From: Nilaparvata lugens
Lineage: Eukaryota > Arthropoda > Insecta > Hemiptera > Delphacidae
Length of the DNA stretch: 64,000 nucleotides
Assembly (NCBI RefSeq): GCF_014356525.2
Contig: NC_052514.1
Coordinates: forward strand, 1,593,831 to 1,657,830
Direction: 5' to 3'
Numbering within the stretch: position 1 is the stretch's first letter; every line of letters starts with the position of its first letter. Of this stretch, positions 63,846-64,000 are shown piece after piece. Below the pieces are notes generated by a model. The model was not told where the DNA came from and ran no database searches. It worked only from the letters and a program-made list of their open reading frames with translations. The translations under genes were made by a program, and so were the position numbers.

Positions 63846-64000
63846 ATAGTACATACCAATATCAATATTTGTAGTACAGAAATTACAAATTAATAAGCAA
63901 TTTTGAATCATGTAATCGAATAATATAGATTCATCAATTAATAATCAAACCAACTCCTCGAAGACTATATCAAACGATATTAATTTGTACGTAAAATCGT

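Overview
This window looks like gene-poor, AT-rich, repeat-saturated nuclear DNA from an insect, probably a hemipteran and possibly a planthopper. That placement is a judgement from general appearance: AT-richness, dense short inverted-repeat elements, long GAA/TTC tracts and retroposon tails ending in ATAA or TCAA repeats. I could not run a search. I found no intact host gene, tRNA or rRNA, and no CRISPR array. Nearly all long open frames are translations of GAA/TTC tracts or of inverted-repeat elements. Positions 41959-42058 are 100 N, an assembly gap.

The commonest component is a ~365-bp MITE, here the GTGAGG MITE. Its ends read GTGAGGTCCACGTTATAA, it is flanked by TA, and about 24 whole, truncated or interrupted copies are spread over both strands. 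Other elements have repeatedly jumped into it: a TTAA-flanked foldback (3038-3534), retroposon tails (19669-19943, 31055-31137, ~56025-56308), a PIF/Harbinger-like piece (31286-31650), a decayed piggyBac-like element with transposase remnants (43979-44615), and an L module that occupies the same site in two copies (near 23866 and 51622).

Layout. 0-10 kb: TTAA-flanked foldbacks, a recent tandem duplication of the AAACGCGG element, an RTE-like reverse-transcriptase pseudogene (6165-6576), a retroposon tail and two CTAGCC composite elements. 10-21 kb: dense GTGAGG MITEs, two more CTAGCC composites and retroposon tails. 21.9-23 kb: a 1.08-kb nested palindrome. 24.8-25.6 kb: a ~30-bp satellite in opposite orientations around a foldback. 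26.3-28.6 kb: two long CTTTCCTTGC elements. 29.3-30.6 kb: CT-rich DNA and a GC-rich hairpin cluster. 31-36 kb: GTGAGG MITEs and a nest of at least four insertions. 36.3-37.3 kb: a ~900-bp nearly pure purine strand. 38-43 kb: foldbacks, the gap, a hAT-like MITE and a near-perfect palindrome with ~100-bp arms. 43-47 kb: GAA tract, piggyBac relic, and a ~60-bp minisatellite split by a ~900-bp element whose second copy is at 57.6-58.5 kb. 48-52 kb: a GGGCCGGTTTC element and a 101-bp minisatellite that grew from a transposon end. 52-64 kb: TTC/CT tracts, retroposon tails, more MITEs and a GAGT-rich tract.

No genes here work together as a pathway; the biology is that of transposable elements. The observations most worth following are a covarying stem-loop in the 3' tails of six diverged retroposon copies, the ~900-bp element carrying dense GAGCA/TGCTC subterminal repeats and a short shared reading frame, the L module at one fixed site, and the minisatellite seeded by a transposon terminus.
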